64,000 nucleotides of DNA from Flavobacterium chilense (GCF_001602525.1 NZ_LSYT01000011.1:95065-159064), one strand, 5' to 3'; counted from the first letter of the stretch, positions 7,614 through 16,500 are shown. The notes: generated by a model not told the origin, from the letters alone. Numbers and translations are program-made.

Positions 7614-8390
7614 TTATTCATATAAGAAAGAGGTTAAAGGGCTTGAAGCCGAAGCATAATTTTGCTGATTTGCAACTTTAGCTTCAAAAGCTTTTCGTCC
7701 GGCAATTACAGCTTCTTTAAAAGCCTCAGCCATTAATTTCGGATTTCCTGCTACAGCAATTGCAGTATTAACCAAAACAGCATCGGCGCCAATTTCCATG
7801 GCTTTTGCAGCATCAGACGGAGCGCCAATTCCGGCATCAACAATTACAGGAACAGTACTTTGTTCAATAATAATTTCCAGAAAATCGATTGTTTTTAAAC
7901 CTTTATTACTGCCAATTGGGGAACCCAAAGGCATAACAGCAGTCGTTCCTGCGTTCTCTAAATGTTTACACAAAACAGGATCAGCGTGAATATACGGGAG
8001 AACAAAAAAACCAAGTTTGACGAGTTCTTCTGTAGCTTTTAAAGTTTCAATTGGATCCGGCATTAAGTATTTTGGATCAGGATGAATTTCAAGTTTGATC
8101 CAGTTTGTTTCTAATGCTTCACGAGCTAATTGCGATGCAAAAACAGCTTCTTTGGCATTTCTCGCGCCCGAAGTATTGGGTAATAAATTGATGTTTGGAT
8201 GTTTTAAATGCGAGAGAATGGCATCAGTTTCTGTTTCGAGATCAATGCGCTTAAGTGCAACCGTAACCAATTCGCTTTCTGAAGCCAAAATTGCTTCTTC
8301 CATTTGATGGTTTGAACCAAACTTCCCTGTTCCTAAAAATAGGCGGGAGGTTAAGGTTTTATCTCCAATTTTAAACAATGACGTTTGCAT
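7614..8390 (-). CDS. thiG: Thiazole synthase ThiG
   Basis: 258 residues. ThiG condenses 1-deoxyxylulose 5-phosphate, 2-iminoacetate and ThiS-thiocarboxylate into the thiazole phosphate. Lys99 in 'WIKLEIHPD' is the expected Schiff-base lysine. 'SRLFLGTGKF', 'LPNTSGARNAKEAV', 'PLGSPIGSNKG' and 'VIVDAGIGAPSDAAKAMEIGADAVLVNTA' are family signatures of the TIM barrel. The start overlaps the end of thiE by 20 nt, which suggests translational coupling. The repeat-bounded cassette follows its stop codon. Confidence 0.97.
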   Translation of the reverse strand: MQTSLFKIGDKTLTSRLFLGTGKFGSNHQMEEAILASESELVTVALKRIDLETETDAILSHLKHPNINLLPNTSGARNAKEAVFASQLAREALETNWIKLEIHPDPKYLMPDPIETLKATEELVKLGFFVLPYIHADPVLCKHLENAGTTAVMPLGSPIGSNKGLKTIDFLEIIIEQSTVPVIVDAGIGAPSDAAKAMEIGADAVLVNTAIAVAGNPKLMAEAFKEAVIAGRKAFEAKVANQQNYASASSPLTSFLYE

Positions 8391-9009
8391 ATAATTTTTC
8401 GTTTAACTGTTGAATTAATTTCTTCTTTTTGTCGCTATTGGTAATCATTCCTGAAACGGCAATACCATGAATTCCGGTTTCCATTAAAGGGTTTATGTCA
8501 TTTAATTCGATTCCGCCAATAGCATAAACAGGAATTTGTATTTTGTTTTTTTTCATTTGTCTCAAAATTTCAAAATATCCTGATAAACCTAATATTGGGC
8601 TTAATTTTTCTTTTGTATTCGTAAACCTAAAAGGGCCTAGCCCAATATAATCGCAACCATTTTTGACGTGATTTTTTATATCCTCAAAAGTGTTTGCGGT
8701 CCCGCCTATGATTTTTGTACTGCCTAAAATCGCTCTGGCTTCGTCAATTTTCATATCCGAAAGCCCTAAGTGCACACCATCTGCCGCAATTTGCTGAGCG
8801 AGAGATAAATTGTCGTTGACAATAAAATTAGCGAGGTATTCTTCGCATAAAAATTTTACAGCTTCAGCCAGAGCATAAGTGTCTTTTACTGTCTGATCTT
8901 TAAAACGCAGTTGTATCCAGTCACATCCTGCATCCAGTGCCTGATGAATATTGTACAATTGTTCTTCGATTGTTTTTCCTTGAGAAATATATTGCAGTTT
9001 ATGGTACAT
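8371..9009 (-). CDS. thiE: Thiamine phosphate synthase ThiE
   Basis: 212 residues from Met5 of the longest ORF (an ATG at 9021 is also open). The enzyme joins HMP-pyrophosphate with thiazole phosphate to give thiamine phosphate. Seen are 'WIQLRFKD', 'FIVNDNLSLAQQIAADGVHLG', 'IIGGTANTFEDI', 'DYIGLGPFRFTNTKEK' and 'VYAIGGIELNDI', covering the pyrophosphate and substrate loops of a complete TIM-barrel ThiE. It overlaps thiD upstream by about 11 nt and thiG downstream by 20 nt. It is the more canonical of two ThiE-family genes in this operon. Confidence 0.93.
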   Translation of the reverse strand: MYHKLQYISQGKTIEEQLYNIHQALDAGCDWIQLRFKDQTVKDTYALAEAVKFLCEEYLANFIVNDNLSLAQQIAADGVHLGLSDMKIDEARAILGSTKIIGGTANTFEDIKNHVKNGCDYIGLGPFRFTNTKEKLSPILGLSGYFEILRQMKKNKIQIPVYAIGGIELNDINPLMETGIHGIAVSGMITNSDKKKKLIQQLNEKLYANVIV

Positions 9010-9754
9010 AGTGATATCCAATTAAGTTTGAAGTTGAACCCAGGTAATTTTCGATGTAGGTTTTTGCGTTTTTGCAGGCTTCGATTTGGGATTGGTTAAG
9101 GGCGAGATTTGCTGTTATAGCAGATGATAATACACAGCCAGAACCGTGTTTTTCAAAGCATTTTTTTTCAGAGGGAAACAAATCAATAATTTCGTTTTTA
9201 ATGAATAAACGATCTGTTCCAATTGCTGCAGCATTATGTCCGCCTTTTAATAGAATTGATGTTGAAACTTCATCTTTGAGCCAAAGGTTGTTCAGGATAA
9301 AACCTGGAAATAAAACTTCTATTTCGTTATAATTTGGTGTAATCAGATTTATTTTAGATAAAATTTGGTTTAAATCGAGTTGATCTTCCACATTCATAAA
9401 TTCGAATTTTGTTGTTGATTTTAAAACAGGATCCCAGACAATTTGTGTTGTTGGGGATAATAATTTTATTGTCGAAAGAATTCGGTTGAGATAATGTAAA
9501 GAAGGGACGATCCCAATTTTTACGGCACTGATTTTATAGTCCTTAAAAAAAGTTTCAACAGAGCGAATTACAAAACTTAAATCGGTCCATTGGATAACAT
9601 GAAAATTGTTTTCGGTTTGTATCGTATTAGCTGTCAGAATAGCAAATCCGCTAACCTGATGCTGCTCAAATGTTTTGATGTCTGCCAGAACACCGGCACC
9701 TCCTGAAGGATCAAAACCAGCTATAGAGAGTACGAATGGACGATTTGCTGACAT
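8999..9754 (-). CDS. thiD: HMP/HMP-P kinase ThiD
   Basis: 251 residues. Ribokinase-fold kinase that phosphorylates hydroxymethylpyrimidine and its monophosphate. The N-terminal 'SIAGFDPSGGAGVLADIKTFEQ' is diagnostic, 'ILTANTIQTENN' fits the substrate loop, and 'KHGSGCVLSSAITANLA' carries the GxGC anion hole used for ATP. Slightly shorter than typical ThiD (about 265). It overlaps the preceding ThiE-like gene by 34 nt and the next gene, thiE, so the operon is tightly packed here. Confidence 0.94.
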   Translation of the reverse strand: MSANRPFVLSIAGFDPSGGAGVLADIKTFEQHQVSGFAILTANTIQTENNFHVIQWTDLSFVIRSVETFFKDYKISAVKIGIVPSLHYLNRILSTIKLLSPTTQIVWDPVLKSTTKFEFMNVEDQLDLNQILSKINLITPNYNEIEVLFPGFILNNLWLKDEVSTSILLKGGHNAAAIGTDRLFIKNEIIDLFPSEKKCFEKHGSGCVLSSAITANLALNQSQIEACKNAKTYIENYLGSTSNLIGYHYVP

Positions 9755-10320
9755 AATTTGAATTGTTTTATTGGATTTTCATGATTCCAGATTGTTCCTA
9801 AAAGCGCCACATTATCAAAGCCATTTTCAAGTGTTTTTGCAATATTATCAGGATCAATTCCGCCTAAAGCGATCACTTTTGTCTTAAAGTTGGTTCTTGA
9901 TTTTAAAGCTTCAAATAGATTGATCTTTGGATGATAATTTTCTTTAGAAATACTTTTAAAAACAGGACTAAGAAAAGCGTGCTCAAATTCGTTTTCTAAA
10001 GAATTAAAATCTTCAATAGCATGTGTTGATGTTGATTTGTATTTATCAGGTTTAAAAAACGGTGCAAATTCAAGAGAATCTTTTCTTTCGTTTTCAGAAA
10101 AATGAATTCGGTTAATGCCAAAATCTTCTGCCAAAGCGTGATGATGGTGCAAAACGAGTTTATTTCTGTATTCTAATTTTATCTGATGAATAAATGCAGC
10201 CATTTCCAATTTAGAAAAATCAGGTTTCCGGATATGAAGTAAAGACAATCCTTCTTCAAACAAAGAATGAATTATTTTGATTTCATTTGCTACAGCAAAA
10301 GGATTAGAAATTACGAGCAT
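9721..10320 (-). CDS. Second ThiE/TenI-family protein
   Basis: 200 residues from the ATG at 10318-10320. The longer frame to 10431 overlaps thiC and lacks family similarity in its extra part. The TIM-barrel ThiE/TenI pattern is visible ('LLHIRKPDFS', 'LVLHHHHALAEDFGINRIHFSE', 'VIALGGIDPDNI') but several loops of true ThiE are changed: the FVND segment reads 'LHHHH' and the GPxxxT loop is absent. It may be TenI-like (thiazole tautomerase) or a diverged ThiE. Thirty-one nt after thiC, overlapping thiD by 34 nt. Confidence 0.8.
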   Translation of the reverse strand: MLVISNPFAVANEIKIIHSLFEEGLSLLHIRKPDFSKLEMAAFIHQIKLEYRNKLVLHHHHALAEDFGINRIHFSENERKDSLEFAPFFKPDKYKSTSTHAIEDFNSLENEFEHAFLSPVFKSISKENYHPKINLFEALKSRTNFKTKVIALGGIDPDNIAKTLENGFDNVALLGTIWNHENPIKQFKLCQQIVHSYSL

Positions 10321-10351
10321 ATCTTTTCTCTTTATTCTATATTCTAAAACT

Positions 10352-12175
10352 CTAGATGTAAATTTCTTTTCCCTGCTCAATAAATTCTTCTGATTTCTCC
10401 TGCATGCCTTTTTCGGCAGCAGCAACATCACGAATCTCCTGAGATATTTTCATAGAGCAGAATTTCGGTCCGCACATCGAACAAAAATGAGCCACTTTTG
10501 CACCATCAGCCGGAAGTGTCTCATCGTGAAACTCTCGTGCTGTGTCAGGATCTAATGAAAGGTTAAACTGATCTTCCCAACGGAATTCAAAACGGGCTTT
10601 GCTCAAAGCATTGTCTCGATATTGTGCACCCGGATGACCTTTTGCCAAATCAGCAGCATGAGCTGAAATTTTATAGGTAATCACTCCGTCTTTTACATCT
10701 TTTTTGTTGGGCAAACCAAGATGTTCTTTTGGGGTTACATAACACAACATGGCACAACCGTACCAGCCAATCATGGCAGCTCCAATAGCAGAGGTAATAT
10801 GATCGTAACCCGGTGCGATATCAGTTGTTAAAGGGCCTAAAGTATAGAACGGAGCTTCATGACAATGTTCCAATTGTTTGTCCATGTTTTCTTTGATCAT
10901 ATGCATTGGTACGTGACCCGGACCTTCAATAAAAACCTGTACATCGTGTTTCCAGGCAATTTTGGTTAACTCTCCTAAAGTTTCTAATTCGGCAAATTGA
11001 GCAGCATCGTTCGCATCTGCAATTGAACCCGGACGTAAACCATCTCCCAAAGAAAAAGCAACATCATATTGTTTCATGATTTCGCAGATTTCTTCAAAAT
11101 GGGTGTACAGGAAGTTTTCTTTATGATGAAATAAACACCATTTTGCCATGATTGATCCACCACGCGAAACGATTCCGGTAACACGATCAGCGGTTAAATG
11201 AATGTAACGCAATAAAACTCCAGCGTGAATGGTGAAATAAGAAACACCTTGTTCTGCCTGTTCGATTAAAGTATCACGGAAAACTTCCCAGGTCAAATCT
11301 TCGGCGATTCCTTTTACTTTTTCCAGAGCCTGATAAATTGGTACAGTTCCAATAGGAACAGGTGAATTACGAATAATCCATTCTCTGGTTTCGTGAATAT
11401 TTTTTCCTGTAGACAAATCCATGATCGTGTCAGCGCCCCAACGGCAAGCCCAAACGGCTTTTTCAACTTCTTCTTCAATACTCGAAGTCACAGCGCTGTT
11501 TCCGATATTAGCATTGATTTTGACCAGAAAATTACGCCCAACAATCATAGGTTCACTTTCAGGATGATTGATGTTGTTTGGAATTATGGCTCTCCCGCAG
11601 GCAACTTCAGCACGAACAAATTCCGGAGTAATTTTACTTTTTGGTGTATTGGCTCCAAAACTATGTCCGCTATGCTGGCATTTCATCGCCTTGGTTTGTT
11701 CGTTCAATAATTCAATTCGCTGGTTTTCGCGAATCGCAATATATTCCATTTCCGGGGTAATAATTCCTTGTTTAGCGTAATATAACTGCGTTACGTTTGC
11801 GCCTTTTTTAGCTCTTTTAGGCTGATGTAAATATTCAAAACGAAGATGATTTAAACTTTCATCTTTTAATCGGCTTTGTCCGTAATCTGATGTGATTTCT
11901 TCGAGGATTTCAACATCATTTCGGTTCAGAATCCAACTTTCGCGTAAGCGTGGCAATCCTTTGCGAATATCGATTTCGATGTTTGGATCTGTATAAGGGC
12001 CGGAAGTATCATAAACTGTTACGGGTGGATTTTTTTCAATTCCACCATTAGAAAGTTTAGTGTCACTTAAAATGACTTCGCGCATGGCGACTTGAATTGG
12101 GTGGATTTCACCGTTTACGTATACTTTTCTGGAGTTGGGAAAAGGAGTTCTTGAGATTTGTTCTTCTGTAGTCAT
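10352..12175 (-). CDS. thiC: Phosphomethylpyrimidine synthase ThiC
   Basis: 607 residues. Non-canonical radical-SAM enzyme that rearranges aminoimidazole ribotide into HMP phosphate. The C-terminal CSMCGPKFC (Cys565, Cys568, Cys573) is the ThiC CxxCx4C cluster motif. 'MDLSTGKNIHETREWIIRNSPVPIGTVPIYQ', 'SRGGSIMAKWCL', 'SLGDGLRPG' and 'EGPGHVPMHMI' style blocks match the family throughout. Full length; the N-terminal domain is intact. 139 nt after thiS and under the same riboswitch. Confidence 0.98.
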   Translation of the reverse strand: MTTEEQISRTPFPNSRKVYVNGEIHPIQVAMREVILSDTKLSNGGIEKNPPVTVYDTSGPYTDPNIEIDIRKGLPRLRESWILNRNDVEILEEITSDYGQSRLKDESLNHLRFEYLHQPKRAKKGANVTQLYYAKQGIITPEMEYIAIRENQRIELLNEQTKAMKCQHSGHSFGANTPKSKITPEFVRAEVACGRAIIPNNINHPESEPMIVGRNFLVKINANIGNSAVTSSIEEEVEKAVWACRWGADTIMDLSTGKNIHETREWIIRNSPVPIGTVPIYQALEKVKGIAEDLTWEVFRDTLIEQAEQGVSYFTIHAGVLLRYIHLTADRVTGIVSRGGSIMAKWCLFHHKENFLYTHFEEICEIMKQYDVAFSLGDGLRPGSIADANDAAQFAELETLGELTKIAWKHDVQVFIEGPGHVPMHMIKENMDKQLEHCHEAPFYTLGPLTTDIAPGYDHITSAIGAAMIGWYGCAMLCYVTPKEHLGLPNKKDVKDGVITYKISAHAADLAKGHPGAQYRDNALSKARFEFRWEDQFNLSLDPDTAREFHDETLPADGAKVAHFCSMCGPKFCSMKISQEIRDVAAAEKGMQEKSEEFIEQGKEIYI

Positions 12176-12314
12176 AGGAAAAGAAGTTATGAGTTATAAG
12201 TTATGAGTTGTTGCAGAGACATACGGTAACCTGTATACCCTTTGTGAGCAATTGAAATGTGGACTTGAACGATAGCGAAAAGGCAAAGCAATTTCTTTCT
12301 CGGATTTTCAAAAA

Positions 12315-12521
12315 TTAACCGCCCTGAGTGGCAGAAATAATTAAAATTTCGTCGGTTTCTTGTAGGAGGAATTCGTTCCATTTGATTTTTGGAACAACGG
12401 TATTGTTGATAGCAACGGCGATTCCGTTTTGTTTATTCGGAATTTCGAGATCGAGCAATGATTGAACGCTTAGCGATTCAGCATTGAATTGTTTGATTTG
12501 TTGGTTGATTTTTAGTTCCAT
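12315..12521 (-). CDS. thiS: Sulfur carrier protein ThiS
   Basis: 68 residues, beta-grasp ubiquitin-like carrier. It ends in Gly-Gly ('IISATQGG'), the residue pair that is adenylated by ThiF and thiocarboxylated for ThiG. 'GIAVAINNTVVPKIKWNEF' is the typical core. First gene of the thiamine operon, 77 nt downstream of the TPP riboswitch. Confidence 0.94.
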   Translation of the reverse strand: MELKINQQIKQFNAESLSVQSLLDLEIPNKQNGIAVAINNTVVPKIKWNEFLLQETDEILIISATQGG

Positions 12522-12568
12522 TCCTTGTAAGTTTAGTATGTGTTATACCTTAGGAATGGCTACAATTA

Positions 12569-12582
12569 CGCATAAGTATGCG
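12569..12582 (-). promoter_or_regulatory. Small hairpin in the thiS leader
   Basis: CGCAT-ACTT-ATGCG forms a 5-bp stem in the 77-nt leader between the riboswitch and the thiS ATG. It may be part of the expression platform. No T run follows, so a plain terminator is unlikely. Confidence 0.35.
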
Positions 12583-12597
12583 CGCAGAAGTCATCTT

Positions 12598-12677
12598 ACT
12601 TTTCCCTACGCTAGTATGAACTAGATCAGGTTCAGAGGGTAAAATCTCAGCCTACAAGTTGTAGACACCCCTAAAGT
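12598..12677 (-). ncRNA. TPP riboswitch (THI element)
   Basis: On the minus strand the conserved core reads AGGGGTG, GGCTGAGAT, ACCCTCTGAACCTGATC and GCGTAGGGAA, in THI-box order and spacing. The P1 stem forms between ACTTT at the 5' end (12673-12677) and AAAGT at the 3' end (12598-12602). It lies 77 nt upstream of thiS and should lower expression of the whole thi operon when TPP is abundant. There is no T-rich terminator before thiS, so control is probably at translation or by an unrecognised platform. Confidence 0.96.
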
Positions 12678-12683
12678 GTGAAG

Positions 12684-12691
12684 CAAATATA
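12684..12691 (-). promoter_or_regulatory. -7 element of the thi operon promoter
   Basis: TATATTTG on the minus strand, placed so that transcription would begin at about the first base of the riboswitch P1 stem. Confidence 0.65.
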
Positions 12692-12734
12692 GGTAATTTT
12701 TGCTTGGGAGTTAAAAAAAAAATCAAGTTTCAGA

Positions 12735-12795
12735 TTTCAGGTTAAATGCGAAAAGTACTTTTTTGTTTCTATTATAGAAACAACTCAACCTGAAA
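12735..12795. repeat. Nested inverted repeats after tag
   Basis: TTTCAGGTT (12735-12743) pairs with AACCTGAAA (12787-12795), and inside them TTGTTTCTA (12763-12771) pairs with TAGAAACAA (12775-12783). The structure lies downstream of tag and upstream of the thi promoter. It may end or stabilise the tag transcript; a T run is lacking. Confidence 0.4.
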
Positions 12796-12804
12796 CAAAA
12801 ACGT

Positions 12805-13374
12805 TTACTTTATCCTTGTCCAGCAATCTTCGATATGATCATTGACCATTCCGGTAGCTTGCATGTGAGCATAAATTACTGTTGATCCAACGAATTTGAA
12901 TCCGCGTTTTTTCAAATCTTTACTAATTTCATCAGAAAGTGGAGTAGTGGCGGGGACGTCTTTTAATGTTTTTGGATTGTTGTTTATGGGTTTTCCATTG
13001 GTAAATTTCCAGATGTAATCAGAAAAACTGCCAAATTCCTCCTGTACTTTCATAAAAGCCTGAGCATTTGAAACAGTAGCGCGAATTTTAAGTTTATTGC
13101 GAATAATTCCGCTGTCAAGTAATAAAGATTCAATTTTTTCTTCAGAATAATTGGCGATTTTTTTATAATCAAAATGGTCAAAAGCAGCTCTGAAGTTTTC
13201 TCTTTTGTTTAAAATGGTAATCCAGCTTAAACCAGCCTGAAAAGTTTCCAGGATTAAAAATTCAAATATAGACGGATCGTCATAAATAGGAACGCCCCAT
13301 TCTTCGTCATGGTATTTTTTATATAAATCACTGGCGGAGCACCAACCGCATCTTATTTGATTTTCGTTGTCCAT
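12805..13374 (-). CDS. tag: DNA-3-methyladenine glycosylase I
   Basis: 189 residues. Removes 3-methyladenine from alkylated DNA. The N-terminus 'RCGWCSASDLYKKYHDEEWGVP' holds Cys9 and His22, and the C-terminus 'NDHIEDCWTRIK' supplies His180 and Cys184; together these fit the Tag zinc-snap site. The 'FEFLILETFQAGLSWITIL' helix carries the conserved Glu and aromatic residues. It overlaps the stop codon of the upstream transporter gene by one base (TAATG), so the two are likely coupled. Confidence 0.96.
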   Translation of the reverse strand: MDNENQIRCGWCSASDLYKKYHDEEWGVPIYDDPSIFEFLILETFQAGLSWITILNKRENFRAAFDHFDYKKIANYSEEKIESLLLDSGIIRNKLKIRATVSNAQAFMKVQEEFGSFSDYIWKFTNGKPINNNPKTLKDVPATTPLSDEISKDLKKRGFKFVGSTVIYAHMQATGMVNDHIEDCWTRIK

Positions 13375-14051
13375 TATTTTCTGTGTTTAGACTTTTTATG
13401 ATCAGGATCCTCATCTAAATATTTTTTAATCAAATGATGTCCGGCATAAATAAGGGGAGTTAGTATAATGGCTATTGATAATTTAAAGGTATAACCAATT
13501 AAAGCTGATGAAAGAAAGGTTTCGAAATTGATTTTTCCGGGCAACCAAAAAGCAATTCCAAGAACAATAAACGAATCAAACAGTTGAGAAATCACTGTTG
13601 ATCCTGTTGTTCTGAGCCATATTTTTCTTTCTCCGGTACGTCTTTTAAAGAACCAAAAAATCCAGACATCGATTAATTGAGAAGCCATAAAAGCAATTAA
13701 ACTTCCTATAATAATCCACATACTCTGTCCAAAAACAGCCTGAAATTGCTCGTCATTTACAGGACTAATTCCCTTTGCAGCAGGAATTACAATTGCCATA
13801 AATAAAATCAGAAAAGCATAAGCAATTAAACAGGCGGTGATAAAAGAAAGTTTTTTAACGCCTTTTTCTCCAAAGTATTCATTGATTAAATCGGTAGTTA
13901 AAAATACTACAGGCCAGGGCAAAATACCAATACTCATTACAAATGGGCCAACTTGAATTAATTTTCCTCCAATAAGTTCTGCTACAACGGCATTAGTTAT
14001 AAAGATGCCTGCGAGAATGACAAATACAATTTCTTTTCTGGTTTTAAACAT
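13374..14051 (-). CDS. Queuosine precursor transporter (YhhQ family)
   Basis: 225 residues, about six hydrophobic segments. Motifs 'ELIGGKLI', 'PWPVVFLTTDLINEYFGEKGVKKL', 'SQLIDVWIFWFFKRRTGERKIWLRTTGSTVISQLFDSFIV' in pieces match the VUT/YhhQ family, which imports 7-deazaguanine precursors (preQ0/preQ1) through the inner membrane. A queG gene elsewhere in the window (58738) shows that the cell makes queuosine. First gene of a pair with tag. I see no preQ1 riboswitch upstream. Confidence 0.9.
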   Translation of the reverse strand: MFKTRKEIVFVILAGIFITNAVVAELIGGKLIQVGPFVMSIGILPWPVVFLTTDLINEYFGEKGVKKLSFITACLIAYAFLILFMAIVIPAAKGISPVNDEQFQAVFGQSMWIIIGSLIAFMASQLIDVWIFWFFKRRTGERKIWLRTTGSTVISQLFDSFIVLGIAFWLPGKINFETFLSSALIGYTFKLSIAIILTPLIYAGHHLIKKYLDEDPDHKKSKHRK

Positions 14052-14178
14052 GTGATTGGTAAATAAAGTCTCAAATTTAAACTATTTCTCTATAAGTTAT
14101 AGCCGATTAAAATTAAATTTAGAGATGTCTGAAGGGGAATCAGAAAGTTAAAATTTTATTTTGAAGACGAATTTTAGT

Positions 14179-14186
14179 TACATTTG
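14179..14186 (+). promoter_or_regulatory. -7 element of the M3 peptidase gene
   Basis: TACATTTG, 35 nt before the ATG at 14221. Its place inside the N-terminal part of the longest ORF argues against that longer start. Confidence 0.55.
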
Positions 14187-14220
14187 GAACAGTAACATAC
14201 TTAAATCAAATTTAATGATA

Positions 14221-16338
14221 ATGAAAAAATTAATGACAATTTTTCTCATGGGAACAACCTTATTTGCGGCCAACGCACAGAATATTTCTGATAATCCTTT
14301 GGTTAAAAAATGGACAGGGCCTTATGGCGGAGTTCCGGCTTTTAATGAATACAAGGTTTCAGATTTTAAACCTGCACTTGAATTTGCTATTCAGGAAAAA
14401 CTAAATGAAGTAGATGTTATTGCTAATAATCCAAAACCAGCTACTTTCGAAAATACTATTGTTGCTATGGAGCGTTCCGGGCAAACAATCGAAAGAATCA
14501 TGACAGTTTACGGAATTTACAGATCAAATTTAAGCAGTCCAGAATTTAGTGCAATCGATAGAGAATTGTCGCCAAAATTTTCTGAGTTTTCAGATAAAAT
14601 CAATCAGAATAAAAAATTATTTACCAGAATTGAAACCGTATATAATTCAAAAGAAAAAAGCAAACTTACAGGCGAGCAACAACGTTTGATTTGGCTGTAT
14701 TATACCAATTTTGTTCGTCAGGGCGCTCAGTTAAACGATGCTGATAAAGCAAAAGTTGCTGGAATAAACAAAGAATTAGCGACACTTTTTACACGTTTTA
14801 GCCAAAACTTACTGGCAGAAGAGCATAATCAATATGTTGAATTAAAAACAGAAAGTGATTTTGCTGGTTTGCCAACCGAAGTTAAAAATGCTGCTATTGC
14901 TGAAGCAAAAGAAAGAAAATTGAATGTAATGGGTTGTATTGCTAATACACGTTCTTCAATTGAGCCATTTTTGACATTTTCAAATCGTAGAGATTTACGA
15001 GAAAAAGCATTTGATATTTTTGTTAAACGTGGCGATAATGGCAACGAAAATGATAACAATGCAACGCTTGTTTCTATCTTGCAATTACGTACTCAAAAAG
15101 CAAAATTATTGGGTTATCCAACTTTCGCTGATTGGAGTTTGTCTAACAAAATGGCAAAAGATCCAAAAAAGACTTTAGCATTAATGGAGTCAGTTTGGGA
15201 ACCTGCTGTGGAACAAGTACATAAAGATGTTGCCGAAATGCAAAAAATAGTGGATGCTGAAGGCGGTAAATTTAAAATTCAGCCTTGGGATTATCGTTTT
15301 TATGCTGAGAAAGTTAGAAAAGCAAAATATGACTTAGATCAAAATGAAGTTAAGCCATATCTTCAGTTAGAAAAACTACGCGAAGGTATGTTTTGGGTTG
15401 CAGGCGAATTATTTAATCTAAGTTTCAAACAAATTACAAATGTTCCGGTATATCATCCAGATGTACGTGTTTGGGAAGTAAGCAATAAAGTTACAGGCAA
15501 AGTTGTGGGATTATGGTACTTTGATCCTTACGCACGTGCAGGAAAGCGTTCAGGAGCTTGGATGAATGCATACCGCGATCAGCAAAAACTAGATGGAGAT
15601 GTGCTTACAATTGTTTCTAATAACTGTAATTTTGTTAAAGGTGCACCAAATGAACCAATCTTGATTTCTTGGGAAGATGCAAGTACTTTATTCCATGAAT
15701 TTGGGCATGCACTTCACGGATTATGCTCAAACGTAACTTACCCGAGCCTGGCAGGAACTTCTGTTGCAAGAGATTATGTTGAATTCCCTTCACAATTATT
15801 AGAGCACTGGTTGTCGACTCCAGAAGTATTGAATAAATTCGCGTTGCATTATAAAACAAATCAGCCAATGCCACAGGCTCTGGTTGACAGAATTGAAAAA
15901 GCGGCTAATTTTGGAGAAGGTTTCTCTACTGTAGAAACTATTTCAAGTTCTTTAGTAGATATGAAACTTCATTTAGCTACAGAGCCTATCGATCCGCATA
16001 AATTTGAAAAAGAAACTTTAGATGCGCTTCATATGCCTTCAGAAATTGTAATGCGTCATCGTATTCCACAATTTGGACATATTTTTTCAAGTGATGGATA
16101 TGCTGCCGGATACTACAGTTATTTATGGGCAGATGTGATCAATGCTGATGCTTGGGAAGCTTTTACAGAAGGAAAAGGTCCTTATGATAAAAAAGTAGCT
16201 AAAAGACTTTATGATACTGTTTTCAGTGTTGGAAATACAATCGATCAGGAGAAAGCTTATGAAAATTTCAGAGGAAGAGCTCCTAAGTCTGATGCGTTAA
16301 TGCGTGCCAGAAATTTTCCAATTAAGGATAAAAAATAA
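14221..16338 (+). CDS. M3-family peptidyl-dipeptidase (Dcp-like), exported
   Basis: 705 residues plus stop from the ATG at 14221. This start gives a clean signal peptide (MKKLMTIFLMGTTLFAANAQ), whereas the longest ORF from 14161 starts upstream of the promoter element. Thermolysin-like zinc protease of the M3 oligopeptidase family: His492-Glu493-x-x-His496 in 'FHEFGHALHG', with a distal Glu expected in the 'FPSQLLEHW' region. It probably trims short peptides in the periplasm. Full length and with its own terminator. Confidence 0.92.
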   Translation: MKKLMTIFLMGTTLFAANAQNISDNPLVKKWTGPYGGVPAFNEYKVSDFKPALEFAIQEKLNEVDVIANNPKPATFENTIVAMERSGQTIERIMTVYGIYRSNLSSPEFSAIDRELSPKFSEFSDKINQNKKLFTRIETVYNSKEKSKLTGEQQRLIWLYYTNFVRQGAQLNDADKAKVAGINKELATLFTRFSQNLLAEEHNQYVELKTESDFAGLPTEVKNAAIAEAKERKLNVMGCIANTRSSIEPFLTFSNRRDLREKAFDIFVKRGDNGNENDNNATLVSILQLRTQKAKLLGYPTFADWSLSNKMAKDPKKTLALMESVWEPAVEQVHKDVAEMQKIVDAEGGKFKIQPWDYRFYAEKVRKAKYDLDQNEVKPYLQLEKLREGMFWVAGELFNLSFKQITNVPVYHPDVRVWEVSNKVTGKVVGLWYFDPYARAGKRSGAWMNAYRDQQKLDGDVLTIVSNNCNFVKGAPNEPILISWEDASTLFHEFGHALHGLCSNVTYPSLAGTSVARDYVEFPSQLLEHWLSTPEVLNKFALHYKTNQPMPQALVDRIEKAANFGEGFSTVETISSSLVDMKLHLATEPIDPHKFEKETLDALHMPSEIVMRHRIPQFGHIFSSDGYAAGYYSYLWADVINADAWEAFTEGKGPYDKKVAKRLYDTVFSVGNTIDQEKAYENFRGRAPKSDALMRARNFPIKDKK

Positions 16339-16356
16339 TAAGATGAAAATCTAGTT

Positions 16357-16393
16357 AAATCCCCGGATAAGTATTATTCGGGGATTTTTTTTT
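16357..16393 (+). terminator. Terminator after the M3 peptidase gene
   Basis: AAATCCCCG pairs with CGGGGATTT around a 13-nt loop, followed by a T run to 16393. Confidence 0.85.
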
Positions 16394-16500
16394 ATCAAAT
16401 AAGAGCTGGCTTTTTAACTGAAATTTTAAAATAAGATCTCGAATAAAAAAGCCTCAGTTTAATGACATTTAAAGGTTGAACAGATTGGTTTAATGCCAAT

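Noticed and set aside
7040..7615. Target-site duplication around the GxxExxY cassette
   Set aside because: The bases just outside the two inverted repeats do not form a convincing direct repeat, so this evidence for transposition is missing.
10321..10431. Longer start for the second ThiE-like gene
   Set aside because: The extra 37 codons overlap thiC and are Lys/Arg-rich with no ThiE similarity.
12187..12381. 64-codon minus-strand ORF between thiC and thiS
   Set aside because: It overlaps the end of thiS in another frame and has no recognisable content.
14052..14160. preQ1 riboswitch before the queuosine-precursor transporter
   Set aside because: No preQ1 aptamer core was found in the minus-strand leader.
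14161..14220. Longer start for the M3 peptidase
   Set aside because: It would run across the TACATTTG promoter element and hide the signal peptide that begins at 14221.
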